Assembly (NCBI GenBank): GCA_963978905.1
Contig: OZ022258.1
Span: forward strand, 54,544,591 to 54,608,590
DNA length: 64,000 nucleotides
Origin: Trichostrongylus colubriformis
Lineage: Eukaryota; Nematoda; Chromadorea; Rhabditida; Trichostrongylidae
Direction: 5' to 3'
The first letter of the stretch is position 1; each line of letters begins with the position of its first letter. This document shows positions 24,063-37,089 of the stretch, in pieces. The notes beneath the pieces are model-generated. The model was not told the DNA's origin and made no database searches. It worked only from the letters and a program-made list of their open reading frames with translations. A program made the position numbers and the translations under genes.

Positions 24063-27000
24063 ACAACTGTCGACTGTTTTATGGTTTTTTGCTCGCTGAA
24101 TATCTTCGAAGCTATGTACTCAGAAAAGGCTATAGTGCTCGGTTTAGCGATGGTGCTTTATTTTGGCCTCTACAAGTGAGTTTTCACCTCTGGCCACCAC
24201 TTTTCCTCTTATTCGTAGTTCCTGAAATAACTCTTCTTATGCAGCTCTCCTCCCCAAAAATGCTCCTCTTTTGATTATTATGGAGACCATCTCGAACTCC
24301 TCACATCTCTTTTTTTCGGATAAAAAGCTTTCAAACCGATTTTTGTTCCTGCTTGGCATAGTTCCTATTTGATGACCGGAAAGGGATGTTGTGGTTCGAA
24401 TGGCCAAAAAAAGAATAAGCCATGCATTCTCATTCTCGCCCAACTTGTGAAACACATTTACTTTGTAGAATTTTCGAAAATATGGGAGTCATCGAGCTAT
24501 TCAGCAATGAGAGCAGCCCCGTAGATTTGTCAGGATACGCTCCGTCAAAGTGGAAATAGGTGTGACATTTCTAGCCATTAAATCACCTCTGTTTATGCGT
24601 ACTCAAGCTTGAACATTCTTCATCAGCCGTTATTTCCAGGTGATATTCCAGTAACTGCGCTTTTATCAGGTGTACTGGCCGTAATTATACGGGGTATTTG
24701 AATGGTAATAAAATGTGACCTTTACATTTCGATGAATCAAGCATAAAGATCACTGGGTCAGAAAATACCTATACATGGCTACAGAATCATTCAGTAGGCT
24801 CGGTGACTCGATGTACGATTTTCAGCTCTTAGATGTCTTGTGCTGGATCAGAAAACGATAAGGAACTAGTCTACATCGAATTTTTAATCACGCTTCCATA
24901 CCTTAACGGAAAACCTTACTTTTTTCTCTTTTTCTTAGAACTCGTCTTCTCTCTGTGCTTCTTTTCTTCCCCATCTAATCACGCGATGTCTTTTTGGCAT
25001 AAAAATTGTCGCATTAAGGTTCCTAACCGAGTTCAAGGCACTCTCGCTTCTTAAAGTTTTTTTGCCTCCCAAGTGGCTTTTAGAGCTATTTTGGGAAAAG
25101 TGCACTCACTCTGGGTTTTCTAATGGAAATTTCTTGTAAACCGCCTTTTTTGAAGTAATCGGGAATCTAGTATACGAGTTAAAAGTTCTAGCTGCACTTT
25201 TTGTTCAAAAGCGTCGTTAGAAGCTCCAAATTGCGCTCTTTTATGCTCCGGAGATGTATACGAGGGGTGCCAAGAAAAGAGTCATTCTGCTCATGCACCG
25301 CTTCCGCGGAGTGTACAAAACAGGTAGTAGAGAAGGAGAAAAAGTATCAAGGCAAATATCCCTGCAATGATCCTCTAGAAGCAGGGGCAATCTGAGGCTT
25401 ACCACTTTCACCGTCATGGAAATGTGGAGCCTTCAGTGGGCACAGTCGTGCATTAGGGCACCTACGACATCAGGGTCCGCCGCCTCAAACAGCGGAGCCA
25501 GCTCGGTTGATGGAGGTCACAGAGCCCTTGTTGCTCAGACAACGCTGCTATGACCCGAATGTCATTTTTCATGCCTCAAACCCGCCTTCGAAGGGGTTTT
25601 AATGGTAATGGCACGTGCTGGCTCTTGGAAACAAAGGGTGTTGGGCATCCGGAGAAAACGAAATGCTCAAGAACATCACCCAGTATGAATCCCCTCAGCT
25701 ACACACAGTGAACGGACCTTAGCAAGGTTGTGGACGAGGGTAACGAAATTTCGAATTTTCTCGAGTTGAGAGGACACATCAGGTGCAACTGGAAAAGCTC
25801 CCAATATTGCTTATGTAGAAGGTTGTTACGGAATTCAGTGATTGTGTGGGGTGGGTTCTTTTGAAAATCGGGGATGAAAATACTTTGTCAGAATCTACTG
25901 AAGCTCTACTATGTAATATAGGGTTGAAAGCGGAGAAGGAATGGTGACTTTTTTGGCACCCTCCGTATTTTATCAAGAGATTCGGAAAAATTTCCTAATC
26001 TAGCAGCGTTGATGAACTTAAAATGCAAATGTCATATCAATCAAGTTTTATATCAATCAATAGACTATGTTCACCAAAGATTTCACGTACAGCTGCCTCA
26101 GTTAGTAATCTCATCTTACAAAACTGCATAAAAGGCTAAACAATCCAAAAATTCACCCAAATCAGTGTCAAGATCTCCGAATTTGGATACTTCTCATGTA
26201 CAGGACAACATGTTCGGCTCAGTCGAAAATCGAGTTTCCAAATCAGTGCATAGTTGACCGGAACCGGTAATTTAGGTGATTTCGACGCTTCACGGGTGTC
26301 AATTCAGGAAGTGCACAGAGGATGTTCGAGAGCGACCACATTCTAGACTTTGAGCAGATTCTAACAAGGGAGTTGACAAAGTTCACGAGTTCACATCAAG
26401 TACTTTGATGATGTTGCGGACCTAGTCTTAAGTAGTAGTACATTACCCATTTATTTTTCCGGGAATTTCTTTCTTCTTTCTTTGTTCGTAATCATTTCTG
26501 AGTCTAACCCGGCGACCTAGTGCTTCCATATTCCCGAGGCTACATATTTTATCATCGTTGACTCCTCTGATAAAGAGGTGAAACGGGTCAATGTTCTTGG
26601 TCTTCCTTTTCCCAATCCTTTTCCCTATTTTCCTTCCATATCCTTTTAATAGTTGTTTCATCCTTCCTCTTTTACTAATGCTTCTCAGCTTCTGTCTTTT
26701 CAAGGTAATTATACAAATACTAAATGTTCAATTTTAAACCCTTTTCCAGCAGAACTCAAATCCAGTTCATCCCATCATTATAGCCAGACCTCATTTTTAG
26801 ATGTGAGTTTCCTAGGCTTTTCGGCTGACCTCTTTTTCTTTCCGTTCGGTTTCTTGTGCTCATTAATCAGTCTTTAAACTATATCCCCTCCTTTATCACT
26901 GACAGTGAGCAAAAACTGAAATTCTTGTAAACAGCACAGCTGTAATATCGACGAATCCACCAGACGCTGATAAAAGGGGCGAAGGAGAAGCGATTGCTCG

Positions 27001-27066
27001 AAGTCTCCTATCTACTCACAGGAACGAATAGTTTTCTAAAATTCTGTTATTTTTATTTTTCTACAG

Positions 27067-27202
27067 ACTCTGTACCAGACACAGATTGCAGAAAGGGTTC
27101 AGTAACTGTGAGTCAGAGTGCCTCACGAATTCTCGGAAGTGTACTATCTCTAACTCTATCTGCTTTTTTTCTCTTTGCTGCTATGTATGAGAAGCCGAAG
27201 TG
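27067..27202 (+). CDS. Possible terminal exon with GPI-anchor-like tail
   Basis: After a good acceptor (TTTTTCTACAG at 27,056-27,066) an open frame of about 45 codons ends with TGA at 27,200-27,202. It reads PDTDCRKGSVTVSQSASR followed by a hydrophobic end, ILGSVLSLTLSAFFLFA, and a short basic tail. Small residues followed by a C-terminal hydrophobic segment suit a GPI-anchored or single-pass secreted protein. Upstream exons were not identified, so this may be chance. Confidence 0.22.
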
Positions 27203-28004
27203 ACAATCGTCCCACGCACTCAAAAAGCAATCTGCCTCAACGCATAAACAAGCCGTTGTTTGACGAACTGTTTCTCAAGTGCTCAAAATACACCACCTTA
27301 AGCTAACATGAAATGTAAAACAAATTGTTGGGAAATGGCTTAGAACCACCATGTGGCTGGTTGCTTTTCATCTTTTGAAATTTATGTTCTGCGTTTGTTG
27401 CGTTGTATACCGTAATCTTAAAGCCAACTGATTTTGAATTATTCGAAAGAAAAATGGAATTGATGTCTTCATCTATGTATTTACATGCTCTCATTGAGGA
27501 GACGAGGGATACGGTACAGAGTTAAAAGTAGAAGAGAGATGTAGGATCAACAATTTGTCCGAGAAGGTAGATAGCTCTTTTCAGGCGTGTGCTGTGTACT
27601 CACGGAGCATGACATACCGTTCCCAATGTAGGATCAACTAGGCTCGTCATCATTTTGGCCGTTTTTGAATTACTTTTGACTGACCCACCCAGTTTAGCCC
27701 GCACTGCTCGAATAGCACCTCATGAAAGGCCCAAAATCATTAAGATCTAGGATCGGTAATTAACTCTTTGAGTTAATCAGGCGAAGGGCACACAAAACCA
27801 GACGCATGCTCGGGCACCGTCACGGATTCTTCCGTGTGGGTCGTAGCTTGGACTGGAATGTGAGTGGGTACACTAAAAAAAGGTTCATCGCTAAATCCTT
27901 GTCACTCATTTCCCTTGAGGAGAACCCATGGCCGCTTAGGAAATTTTGGGTAGGTTGATCGATTTCTAAAAAATAAAAAAAGCTGTCACTCGATAATTAC
28001 ACTT

Positions 28005-28155
28005 TAGTTCACTTCAGAGCGCGTGGCAGGGCGTGGCCTACGAACGTGGATGAGAGTGCGTCAAACTCTCTCACCCTGTCCCACACTCTCATTCTCGCCA
28101 CTCACCCAACTCCGTAGGCCACACCCTGCCAGGCGCTCCGAAATGGACTGTATGT
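28005..28155. repeat. Short palindromic element
   Basis: GCGTGGCAGGGCGTGGCCTA near 28,021 and TAGGCCACACCCTGCCAGGC near 28,114 form an imperfect inverted repeat of about 33 bases around a 65-base loop. The loop itself has a smaller pair (GATGAGAGTG / CACTCTCATT). It is probably a miniature DNA transposon; no target duplication was recognised. Confidence 0.65.
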
Positions 28156-28849
28156 GTCAGGTAGCAGTGACATGATTATTAAGGTGCAGCCGCCTAGGAT
28201 GCTTCAGGTGGTAGGGGGTTGTATTTTTCATTAAATTTCAAAAAGAAGGGAGGATGGGGTTGTATTTTTTGAAAATTTTCCTCGTCGTCAGGTCTAATCC
28301 TGAACTCGGGATGCAGGATGTATATTTTTTCGTTCTATCCGTGTAGTTGGCTAGTTCGATTCCAAGAGTCGTAATAAAACTGAATGATTGTAGCAGCCGT
28401 CCGGTGGCTGAAAAATAAAAAACTTTCGGAATCATTAACTAGCCCAACTTGCCAGGTGGACGGCGCAAGATCGAGTTTCAGCAAAATCAGCTGTTCCCTG
28501 ATGCTAGTCCCTGCATGCTCTGTGATGCTCAGCATATTGAAGAAAAGCTACTGAGAATAGCAATTTTCCGATATGCTTCTTCGATATGAATATATTGAGG
28601 ATAACTTCAGCGAGCCTTGGCTTATTATTTTATAGTTCAGTTTTTTTTCGAACGATGTTTCATCTCATCAGCAAGAGTCAACTCGGTTTGACAGCTTGTC
28701 TGAGCAGCCCATAACACGTACATCGTCGTCGTCGTCGCCTTCAGTGTCATCGTAAAGTCCCTCCGCCCACTGTCAAGCCATCAACACTCACAACACTCAC
28801 GCTATTCTCAAATTATTCTTCGTTACGTACTTCTTTTCGATGCTTATTA

Positions 28850-29384
28850 TTAGGTTGTCCGGAAAGTTTTCGGACTGAATTCGGGAAACATTGTATAGTT
28901 AGCAACTTTATTAACATCGTGTAACGTGGATTTTGGAGTATTCGTAAGGTCTGAAGTTGGCGTACAGAAAGGTTAGGTCGAACCCCACAGATAGCGAGCA
29001 CGAGGCGTTTATTCTATGTTTGTGGTCGAAATTTCTTGAGCGAATCGTCACCGTTGACGAACTTGTGGTACCAGTAGAAGCACGTCGAGCGACAGGGATC
29101 TTGCTCCTCTATTGTTGCCTGCAGAAAGCGATGGGCCTCATTCGCGGATCGGGCAGACCCGTATTGTAGAAGCAGAACTGGTGGGTAGACCATCTTCTTG
29201 TCATCCATTGCGAAGGCACACTGGGAACAGGAGACGATATGTCGCACATGCTGCTGACAAGTACAAATAACGGACATGAAACACAAATCCCTCAAGTTGG
29301 GTCCGTTCACAACATCGGGTGACAAAGATATTTTGTTTTGAATCCTACCATGCATTTAGTCCGAAAACTTTCCCGACAACCTAA
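28850..29384 (-). mobile_element. Deleted mariner transposon with transposase N-terminus
   Basis: TA-flanked ends TTAGGTTGTCCGGAAAGTTT and the inverted AACTTTCCCGACAACCTAA define a 535 bp element. On the minus strand (about 29,208 down to 29,015) it encodes ARSANEAHRFLQATI followed by FYWYHKFVNGDDSLKK, which is the paired helix-turn-helix region of mariner transposases. Downstream sequence contains RPNLSVRQL in another frame, the second helix-turn-helix. The catalytic DD34D domain is missing by deletion. It could be mobilised only in trans. Confidence 0.88.
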
Positions 29385-29425
29385 TATTATCGATGGAATT
29401 GTTTACGGGGTTGATAGGCTCCTTA

Positions 29426-29500
29426 TTAGGTTGTGAAATGAGTTCGGTTTTTTATTCTCTTTTGTTTTCCAATGTTGTTTTCGCCATTAAAAAAGTTCAT
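29426..29500. mobile_element. Solitary mariner-type end
   Basis: TTAGGTTGTGAAATGAGTTC follows a TA and has the terminal signature of the four mariner-type elements here. No matching right end was found downstream. It begins only 42 bases after the 28.85-29.38 kb mariner. Confidence 0.45.
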
Positions 29501-29599
29501 GCATGTCATCGGCGGAGCTATTTTTGCTCCGTAAAACCCTGCCGGTAGATTTTAAGTAGTTCGACTATTCATCATTTTTAAGCTTAGAATGGAATATCC

Positions 29600-29850
29600 A
29601 GAAGGCATGAATTTGCACTTTCGGCGCCCGTCCTTCGCTGTTTATCGAGATTCGAAAATGTGATCTTCTTGGTGTCATGTCGATTCATATGAGGGAATTA
29701 TTGCATTATTGATCAATTTACATATTGTCCCAACGAAATTTATTGGTCAAATAAAATAGCTTGATAAAACCTCGATTGCAAGAGAAGAAGTGTAGCTGCC
29801 GAATGTTCAGGAATTTGCCTCCTCGGGGCATTTCATTTTTAGGCCTAAAA
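29600..29850. repeat. Dispersed repeat R2, copy 2
   Basis: CATGTCGATTCATATGAGGG and GATAAAACCTCGATTGCAAG match the 1.2 kb copy. It lies just inside a solitary mariner-like end (TTAGGTTGTGAAATGAGTTC at 29,426), so R2 could be the interior of a decayed mariner. Confidence 0.5.
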
Positions 29851-31986
29851 ATACTGAACAACAAATGATTCGAAAAACAAATTAAGAAGTTTTGTGGAGC
29901 ATAAAATGCTTTCCGAGTGCATATGTGCACATTGTAGGAAAACAGAGAGAAAGATCTTAGTAAAAATAATAAAATATATAAAAAAATTGCACTACCTTCT
30001 TAGAACCGAACGAATCGAACTTATTGTACAAGCTAATAATTCCCTTTTTGCAGGAATCAAGTAACACCGTATCCGATTGATTAGATTCGTAGGAATTCAA
30101 GGGCTTAACTTTCTTTTGAAATGTGGATAATCCCCCCACTTGAACTTTTTATGGGTTCAGACGGGAGATGTCGAAGCTGTCTAGAAGACCCTGATTCACC
30201 CATTTCCATAGCGCGTTAAGTCTGACGTGCTAGAAGCGCTCCCCTGTGTTTCCACAAGGCTGAAAGTATAATTTGAATGCGTAGTGCGAAACCAACCAAA
30301 TAGCCTTTTATCCTTTCTGTTTACAGAAATTTTAAAGATAATTAATGTGCAGGAAGAAAGACATCTGAGTCATCTAGTCATTTGATTAATTGATTCACGG
30401 AACTGGTAAGTCCCTTTGGTAAGTCAGCGGTAGCTTTTGGTAAGTCAATCAGATAGCAGCTTGAACTTGTTGCAAAGTGACATGCATCCAGCTGTGTCCT
30501 TTTTCATCACCCACTCTGTTCATCTTTTTCTTCCCGTTTTTTCTGCTTACATCTGCTGCACTTCCTACCCTTTTTTGTTCATCTGAACATGTCCCAATGA
30601 CGTCATTAGTCTATTCTCGCCGGCAACCCACGATCAGGTGTGTTACAAAGGAAGTGTGGGAAGAAGCTGCTAGACATTCATTCTCTGTCCTCACCAGCGC
30701 TTACTTTGTTAGTAAGTTGACAACGATATATTTTGTTTTGTTTTATTTTCATTCGCAATGGAAAACAACCAGCGATGGAAAACTAGGTAAGAAAATTATA
30801 GGAGAATTTGTTTGTTGATATCTTTGACAACTGCTGATTTTTGCAAATATCAATTCATCTCTCCTAAACCATTGAGGAGAGGTTCTGGTATTCTAAATTT
30901 TCTCATAAGATTATGGCTGAGATTTCTTTTATTGCTGCTTTATTACTGAGCTTTCACTGTAATAAGCGCTTCTCAAGCGCCTCAGTACATATTAGACCAT
31001 GACTGGAAATAATAATTCGCATAGGAACGCTTCAGAATTTTCTCAGAGAAGTGTTACTGAGAAGTAATAGATTTAGGTATTATATTGGTTTTGTAGTGTG
31101 TGAACACGAGGGAGTCCAACTTTGACGACATAAGGAAAAAACTAGCTAAGTACGTTGATTCTTCTCCGGGTTTTATCCATAGCTCGACTTCCTTCACCCA
31201 ATATTTGCTTCCAAATCAACGATAAAATTTTTGTGGTAATCGTACCCCTGCGTCTAGAGTATTTTTCTGAACTAACTCCTTTTTTACATGACCCTCTGAG
31301 AACTCCACTTTATGTGATCACTTTATCTCAAGTTAAAACTATGTAAATTTGAAAAATGAATACTTCACTGCAACTATCCACTGTTTGGAGTTGAATGTTC
31401 ACAAGAACTAGCCCAATCATTTCATTTTATTTTACTTTTCGCAAATCATGGACCTTTTTTGGACTGAACTTCCCTCCTAATTTTCTAAATATTAATTTTG
31501 TCTGGGAGATGTCATATGGGAGAAAAGTTGGTCCTTAAAATTATTGACCACAGACCCTATATCACTCCATCGTCCAGAAAGGATAGGAAAAGTCAAATGT
31601 GTGCATGGCGCATCCCAGTAAACCTGACTGATCCTGGAGTGTCCACGTTGAAGAATGTCTATCTAGTCGGTCCTTCCTCCTTCTCCTTCCTGATTGATGA
31701 TTGGAAATAGTAACTGGCAATAATTGACGTCAAATAGTAATTGAATTTAATTGCAATAAAATGAGCTTCTTATAACTTATTATCAGTAATCCATAGAAAA
31801 ATCATATAATTATCAAATAGGGCAATATACAGTAGTTTCCAATAAACTTTTGCAAAATTCAAAAAAAAATCATAAATGGACTGCTGCAGGGTCGCGATGA
31901 CAAAGTATGATTCGTGTTCTCTCATTCCTTTTCATACTTCTAATGCCTTGAAAAATTTTCCACAGAACTTTCCGATTGCTGAAATT

Positions 31987-32060
31987 TGGCTCATCTCAAT
32001 TTTTCCTCGCATAAGCACAAAAATGTTCTTATGTGGAAAATTTGAAAATTGAGCCAATAA
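31987..32060. repeat. Imperfect hairpin
   Basis: TTGGCTCATCTCAATTTTTC and AAAATTGAGCCAA pair across CGCATAAG...CTTATG. About 30 bases per arm. No terminator role is implied in a eukaryote; it is probably a small repeat relic. Confidence 0.5.
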
Positions 32061-33069
32061 AATAATAATATTGTGAGCTACTGAGCTTTATTTGATGATC
32101 AATCACTTGTACGATTGATGACATGTTGTTAAGCATATCGCCCGCTTAACACAAAGCAAATGGGCAGCTGTTTCTGGCCTGATGGGGTGTTCTGCAAAAG
32201 CTCAAAGATCCTCGTAAAACCCACATTCTCGTCAAATTCCTGGTTGTTTACCTACACCACGGAAAAGTGTAGAGATGGCACTGGTAGCTCTGCCACAAGG
32301 GCTTGAATACTATGAATTCCTAGCATGTCACGCCATCAATCTTTCTCATGATATATTGAGCTTGTTTATATTTTTATACGTGTGAGTTGCTGTTTTCTTT
32401 TTGTTGGACGGCTAGGTCCACTGGGATTTTTCATTGAAGCGCTAAATCACTGTTTCGAATGCCTTCTCCAGGCGTTTGCAAAGTTTCTTTTCGTGCTCAC
32501 AGAAGGCTATCACGGATTTGAAATGGGTGCCATTTGAAAGGAGTGAAAGTTATATGATTTGTTTTTTGACCTATAAAATGGCTTCTATGCGCCGCAAGTG
32601 TGAATGATCTTTTTTTTCTGAGTGAAATTCGGTGTTAGTTAGCAGAACGGGACCTTACTTGGCAATGAGATCTCATGATTTTGCTTTTCCCCTGAACTGC
32701 ACTGCTTTCGCCCCTAAGGAAGTCCATCAACGCTCGGGGAGGTTTTTTCATCGAATTTGTTGATCGGCTCAGGTCTTTTTCAAGAGTGGGCAGGACTACA
32801 GTAGAATGAGCATGTGTGCGCCACTCAATATGGGTTTCTGTATCTATCTGCGACAAATGTATTTATGTAATTTTCTTAAACAACCGACCTTTTTCGAGCC
32901 GTTTCCATCGGGATTTGACCAATTTCTGTTTTTAGTTTTGATGAATAACAAGGCATACGTCGTCCACTTACCTCTTTTTGAATTGCGCCTCGCCTTATAG
33001 TAACTAGCGCCGCGCAGTGAAACGTGCCCTGTACATGCTTCTGTACTGCACAGTATTATTTACTGAAGT

Positions 33070-33240
33070 TTATTTTAATAAACATGAAACGGGTAAGAGT
33101 ATGGCAAGAAAGTATGTGAGGAAAGACACGATACGTACAGGGAGTCATCCTCTCACCTCTTTTTGGATTCTGATAAACATAAAACGGGTAAGAGTATGGC
33201 AAGAAGGTATATGAGACAAGTCATCCTTCACCACTTTTGG
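33070..33240. repeat. Tandem repeat, about 105 bp x 1.6
   Basis: AAACGGGTAAGAGTATGGCA occurs at 33,087 and 33,183, each followed by an AAGAA(A/G)GTAT(G/A)TGAG block and a CTTTTTGGAT / CTTTTGGAT block. Confidence 0.75.
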
Positions 33241-34104
33241 ATAGCGCCCTTGCCTAATACTTCCATAGAATCGTAGAAGGTTAGCGATGGTTAGCCGGTG
33301 TACAAGTCAATGTTCTGTTCTCTCAAAACATTCTCGGCGAATATCTAAATCCTGGAAAAGAAGGAAGCACTTTCGGGCAGTGATAGGTAGTAGTAGTGGG
33401 CGGACAGTGATTCAGGCCATAGTGGTAGAAGCGGCGCTACTTGTCACTACGCTACCGCTGCCTACAGCAAATCCAATATTTCCTCGATTTCTCCCATCAT
33501 TTCATTCGTTGAACATTTCATTCAAAAATATTGGAGGTTTGACTTGTAGATAAGGAAACGGCAAACTCAGTTTGGAGCCTAGCCCATCAGGCACCTATTC
33601 AAACTGGAGAATGTTAAAATCGATCTCAAGCCTAAAGCGACTAGATTAACAGATGTTCAAGCAATACTCACTCAGTCAACAGACTACTATGGTTGAATGA
33701 CCGAAAAGGACAAGAGGGTAGGACATGTCTCGCAAAAGGGCCAAATATTTGGGTCACATGAGCGAATGAAAATATTTACTTGGACAGCCCTACACAGTGC
33801 ATAATTTTCATGTTTTTGGGAGTTTTGTTTTTTTATGGAAATTTGTGTGATCTGTAGCCTTTCCAAGCTGTATACATGTTCTAGAGTGAACAGTGTCCCG
33901 TGGCAGGTGCAATTTTCTTACCTTCAATGAAAACATCTGCAATCGACTGTTTACCTGAAAACATCCGTTGATTCATTTAATGTTGACATTTGAGCGCACT
34001 ATGACTGCAGAGACCCAGGGGTTGGCACCACGATGGATGGATTGATTTATTGATCTCATGAGAATTGATTAACCTTTCCAAATTTCTTTTCACCGAAAAG
34101 CATA

Positions 34105-34170
34105 GAGCGAAAGTAGCGCAGTGGATCATCCGTTGTTCTTTGCTTAGGGATCGAGCCCCCTAGAAAATAC
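34105..34170 (+). repeat. tRNA-like segment
   Basis: AGTAGCGCAGTGGATCATCC resembles an A-box and GGGATCGAGCCCCC a B-box, spaced as in a tRNA. The acceptor stem is not complementary. Downstream (34,180-34,320) an imperfect direct repeat, GGATTTTCCAACCAG / GGATTCTTCGACCAG, follows. Confidence 0.4.
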
Positions 34171-34801
34171 GTATCTGAGAAACACGCCTACCAGTTTCCA
34201 ACCCATACACTCTTCCCTGAGGATTTTCCAACCAGTTATTCCCTGGGTGCAAACAAGCCTTAGAGGATTCTTCGACCAGCCGTCCTTTACCCTGGGTCCA
34301 AACCAATCGAGACTCACAAAGTCTCCCATCCCTGTGATACACCTGCCTACATTCTTAGGGATAAAAAGAGTGGTTTCATCATGTGCGATTTTGGAAGTGG
34401 GGCAAAAGGAAGTTATCAGGGCTCCTCCACTTCATTCTTTTTCCCTCAAGAGTCTCCCTGCGAGTGCTTTTTCACCTGCCTTAAGTAGTGACCTTCAGTA
34501 GATGAAGTTTGATTACTGACTATGTTTAATGCGCTTAGTTATGCCATGCCCATGGAAAAGTATCAGAAAAACCTCTAACGGTAATGAACTTTGAAGTTCA
34601 ACGATCTCAGCCACTTCCATCCTTATGTCGTCAGAGCTGATCCCTTCGCGTTCACACACTACAAAAATAATATAATACCTAAATTTAATACTTTTCAATA
34701 ACACTTCTACAAAAAAACCTGGGACCTTTCTATGCAAATTATTGTTCTGAATCACAGTGTTTTTACACATACTTTGGCGTTTAAAAGACTTGAAGGAATC
34801 T

Positions 34802-35220
34802 TCCCGGAAAGATGACTTTGTTACCCGTATATTTACGTTGTCTTTGCCTAAAGTGGGCCGCATGCTAAGTTTCACGCAAAAAATGTTCAACTAAATCGAA
34901 ATCCAACTAAAATACAGCACCGAAAAGTCTCGGCCGGATGGGCGGTGCCTCCGAGCAAGTATCTAACCTGTCGCCCGTCGCGGTCGGAGACGCATTGTAG
35001 AAACAGAAAATTACGTAAGCAATCCCACACTCCGTCCCTAATCGCGGCAGACGACAGAACAGGGCTTTCACTGCGAAGCTCCGCCCATCCGGCCGAGTAT
35101 TTGGGAGCTGTATCTTGGCCGCATTCTCACTTTTTTGCGTGGACGTTTGTATGCGGCCCTTATTAGGCAAACACAACATAAGTATATAGGTAACAAAGAA
35201 ACCCAATTTTCCGTGGACGA
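34802..35220. mobile_element. Palindromic DNA element (MITE-like)
   Basis: The left arm (TTTGTTACCCGTATATTTAC, then CTAAAGTGGGCCGCATGC) is inverted on the right (35,130-35,215: ATAAGTATATAGGTAACAAA, CGGCCCTTATTAGGC). Inner GC-rich arms pair across CGGCCGGATGGGCGG (34,930) and CCGCCCATCCGGCCG (35,081). A second copy lies in the GPCR intron at 49.7 kb. Confidence 0.72.
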
Positions 35221-35782
35221 TTCCTGCAAGAATCTCTCACCTCAGTGGAAGCTCACCAATAAACCTTCCAGAAAGAAACCCCAACAAAAAATCTATGAGG
35301 ATGTTCAAAATAATAAATTACTATTGCCCAAAACATATGTGCCTCCCTTCACTTACTGTGAGAAAAGAGTGAGCTTATCCTCCACCTCTGAATTTTGCAA
35401 ACAAATTACGTTATCAATAATATACCTATTTCTTTGTGATAAAGGTCCTCAAAATATTAGCGATCTGCTTTTAAGAATCAAGTCAAGCCTTCATGAGTCC
35501 TTCCTACTGAATTTTACAGAACAGTTATCGTTTAAGTACTTGTTAAAGCCAGGGCTACCGTATCCCAGAACCACTCTTACTTATAGTTCAGCTTTCTGTT
35601 TCATGCGATTGTTTTGCTTGAACATTTCTTCTTTGAAATTTTGTACCTTATTTATTACTTTATTTGTATTATATTGTTTGATACTTAAAATTCTCTCTTC
35701 TGGAGCTGCAACCAAAATTGGCAAATACATATGTGTAGTTGAAGATATGTATCTCAACAGTGTATGGGAGAGCGAAAAATAA
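35214..35782 (+). CDS. Orphan ORF, one predicted membrane segment
   Basis: I do not recognise this protein. An open frame that begins in the palindromic element at 35,135 runs on through unique sequence and ends at 35,780-35,782, where the TAA overlaps an AATAAA. About 190 codons lie outside the repeat. The first half is basic (TNKPSRKKPQQKIYED); near the C-terminus is one hydrophobic stretch, LFITLFVLYCLILKIL. No ATG sits at the start of the unique part and no splice sites are obvious. It is the longest open frame not explained by a retrotransposon, but AT-rich chance openness is the simpler reading. Confidence 0.18.
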
Positions 35783-37089
35783 AAGGACACTGCCTCGATT
35801 CACCCTCAACCTAAGAAATAACTCGTTTTATTTTTGCATTACGGCACCTAAATGTACATTTTTTCTAGACAAACTGCTTGGCTGCACTTTGTGAAATGCA
35901 GTAATATGCGGTAATGTCGCACTGACAACATACCTCTTTGTTCTTTGCATGATCCACCAAAGAAATTTCGGCAGAGTCAGCTGCTCTCCTCCATCCTCAT
36001 GATGTTTTACATGTTATGTATAATTTATATGGTACGCAGTATTGCTAGAAAAAAAAGTATTGGTTGTGAGTCAAATGGATCAATGTATGGAATCCAAACG
36101 TAAACAAATGGTCTACAATTTCGGATGAAAATCGGATGTGTGGCGCAGCTCGATCAAAAATTATCGATTAGTGACTATTACATTATCCTTTCGTCCTCAA
36201 ACAGTCTCTTCTATTGTCCATATTAATGCATTGTTTCCAAGCTACTTGCACTCAGCTGTTGCGGATTCCTCAACTATGTCGCTGCAAGGGTTTATGACGT
36301 CCTTAATAAACAAACTATAAGAGGGGTCTGTTACGTCCTTAATAAACCCCTGGTCCCAAAACTCCATTTTGATATTTTCATGGTCAAAAATGCAGTGGAC
36401 GTAGGCCGATATCATGCTGAACGCATCAATCACGTCTGGCATTCATCGCGTGATTGTGATAGACTGACTGTTGACTTGCGATGCTGGCTTGCCAATATCA
36501 TCTTTTTACACACTCCTTTTTATACCACTCAATTTTGAGATTCTTACACTTGAGGCCTTCTACGTTGATATGTACTAGCTGGAAGTCAAATGCAACTGCA
36601 TCTGAATGGCCAGGCGTTATTCAGGCAGGACGTACTATGTTTGAATAATGAAACCAATCACTCTGAGAAAGTGACCAGGAACAAGGGCGTAGGAGTTCCA
36701 TTCTTTGCGGGGTTCCCCTCCTGGAACAACTAGACAATACATCTCACTAAATCCTTTCGAAACGATACAATCGCATTTGCACTCTTGGCCTCCCACCTGA
36801 TATGGAGTTTCGGAGAACCGATCTGTCACTCGTTAGCAAGTGACTTGAAAGTGCATCTCCTCTTCTCTTTCTTCTTCCATATCCACATGTTCTGTCCTTT
36901 CAAATCAAATCTGTCAAAAAAGTTTCAAATATTTCAAAACTAAAGGATGAGTTCAAAATTTTTAGAGCTAATCAATTTCGAAAACACTCCACTAGAACTT
37001 ATAAATATGATGACATTTTTTGTGTGGAGATGGTGCAGTGCCAAGTAATGCATTCCTATGGAATTCCACATTATGACCCCTCCTCCCCG

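Larger units (their letters stand above)
18250..27000. other. Long gene-poor stretch
   Basis: No ORF exceeds 91 codons and none shows a family motif. Poly-C (18,591) and poly-G (19,319) runs, small tandem repeats, R4 (21.93 kb) and weak inverted R1 remnants (21.79 kb) are the only structure seen. It may be intergenic or part of large introns. Confidence 0.45.
29860..34100. other. Intergenic or intronic, few features
   Basis: Contains the hairpin at 31.99 kb and the tandem repeat at 33.07 kb. The 113-codon ORF at 30,477-30,818 is low-complexity at its start (FFFPFFLL) and has no supporting signal. Confidence 0.45.

Noticed and set aside
30477..30818. 113-codon ORF as a secreted protein gene
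   Set aside because: The hydrophobic start is pyrimidine-rich low complexity, and no further exon or poly(A) signal supports it.
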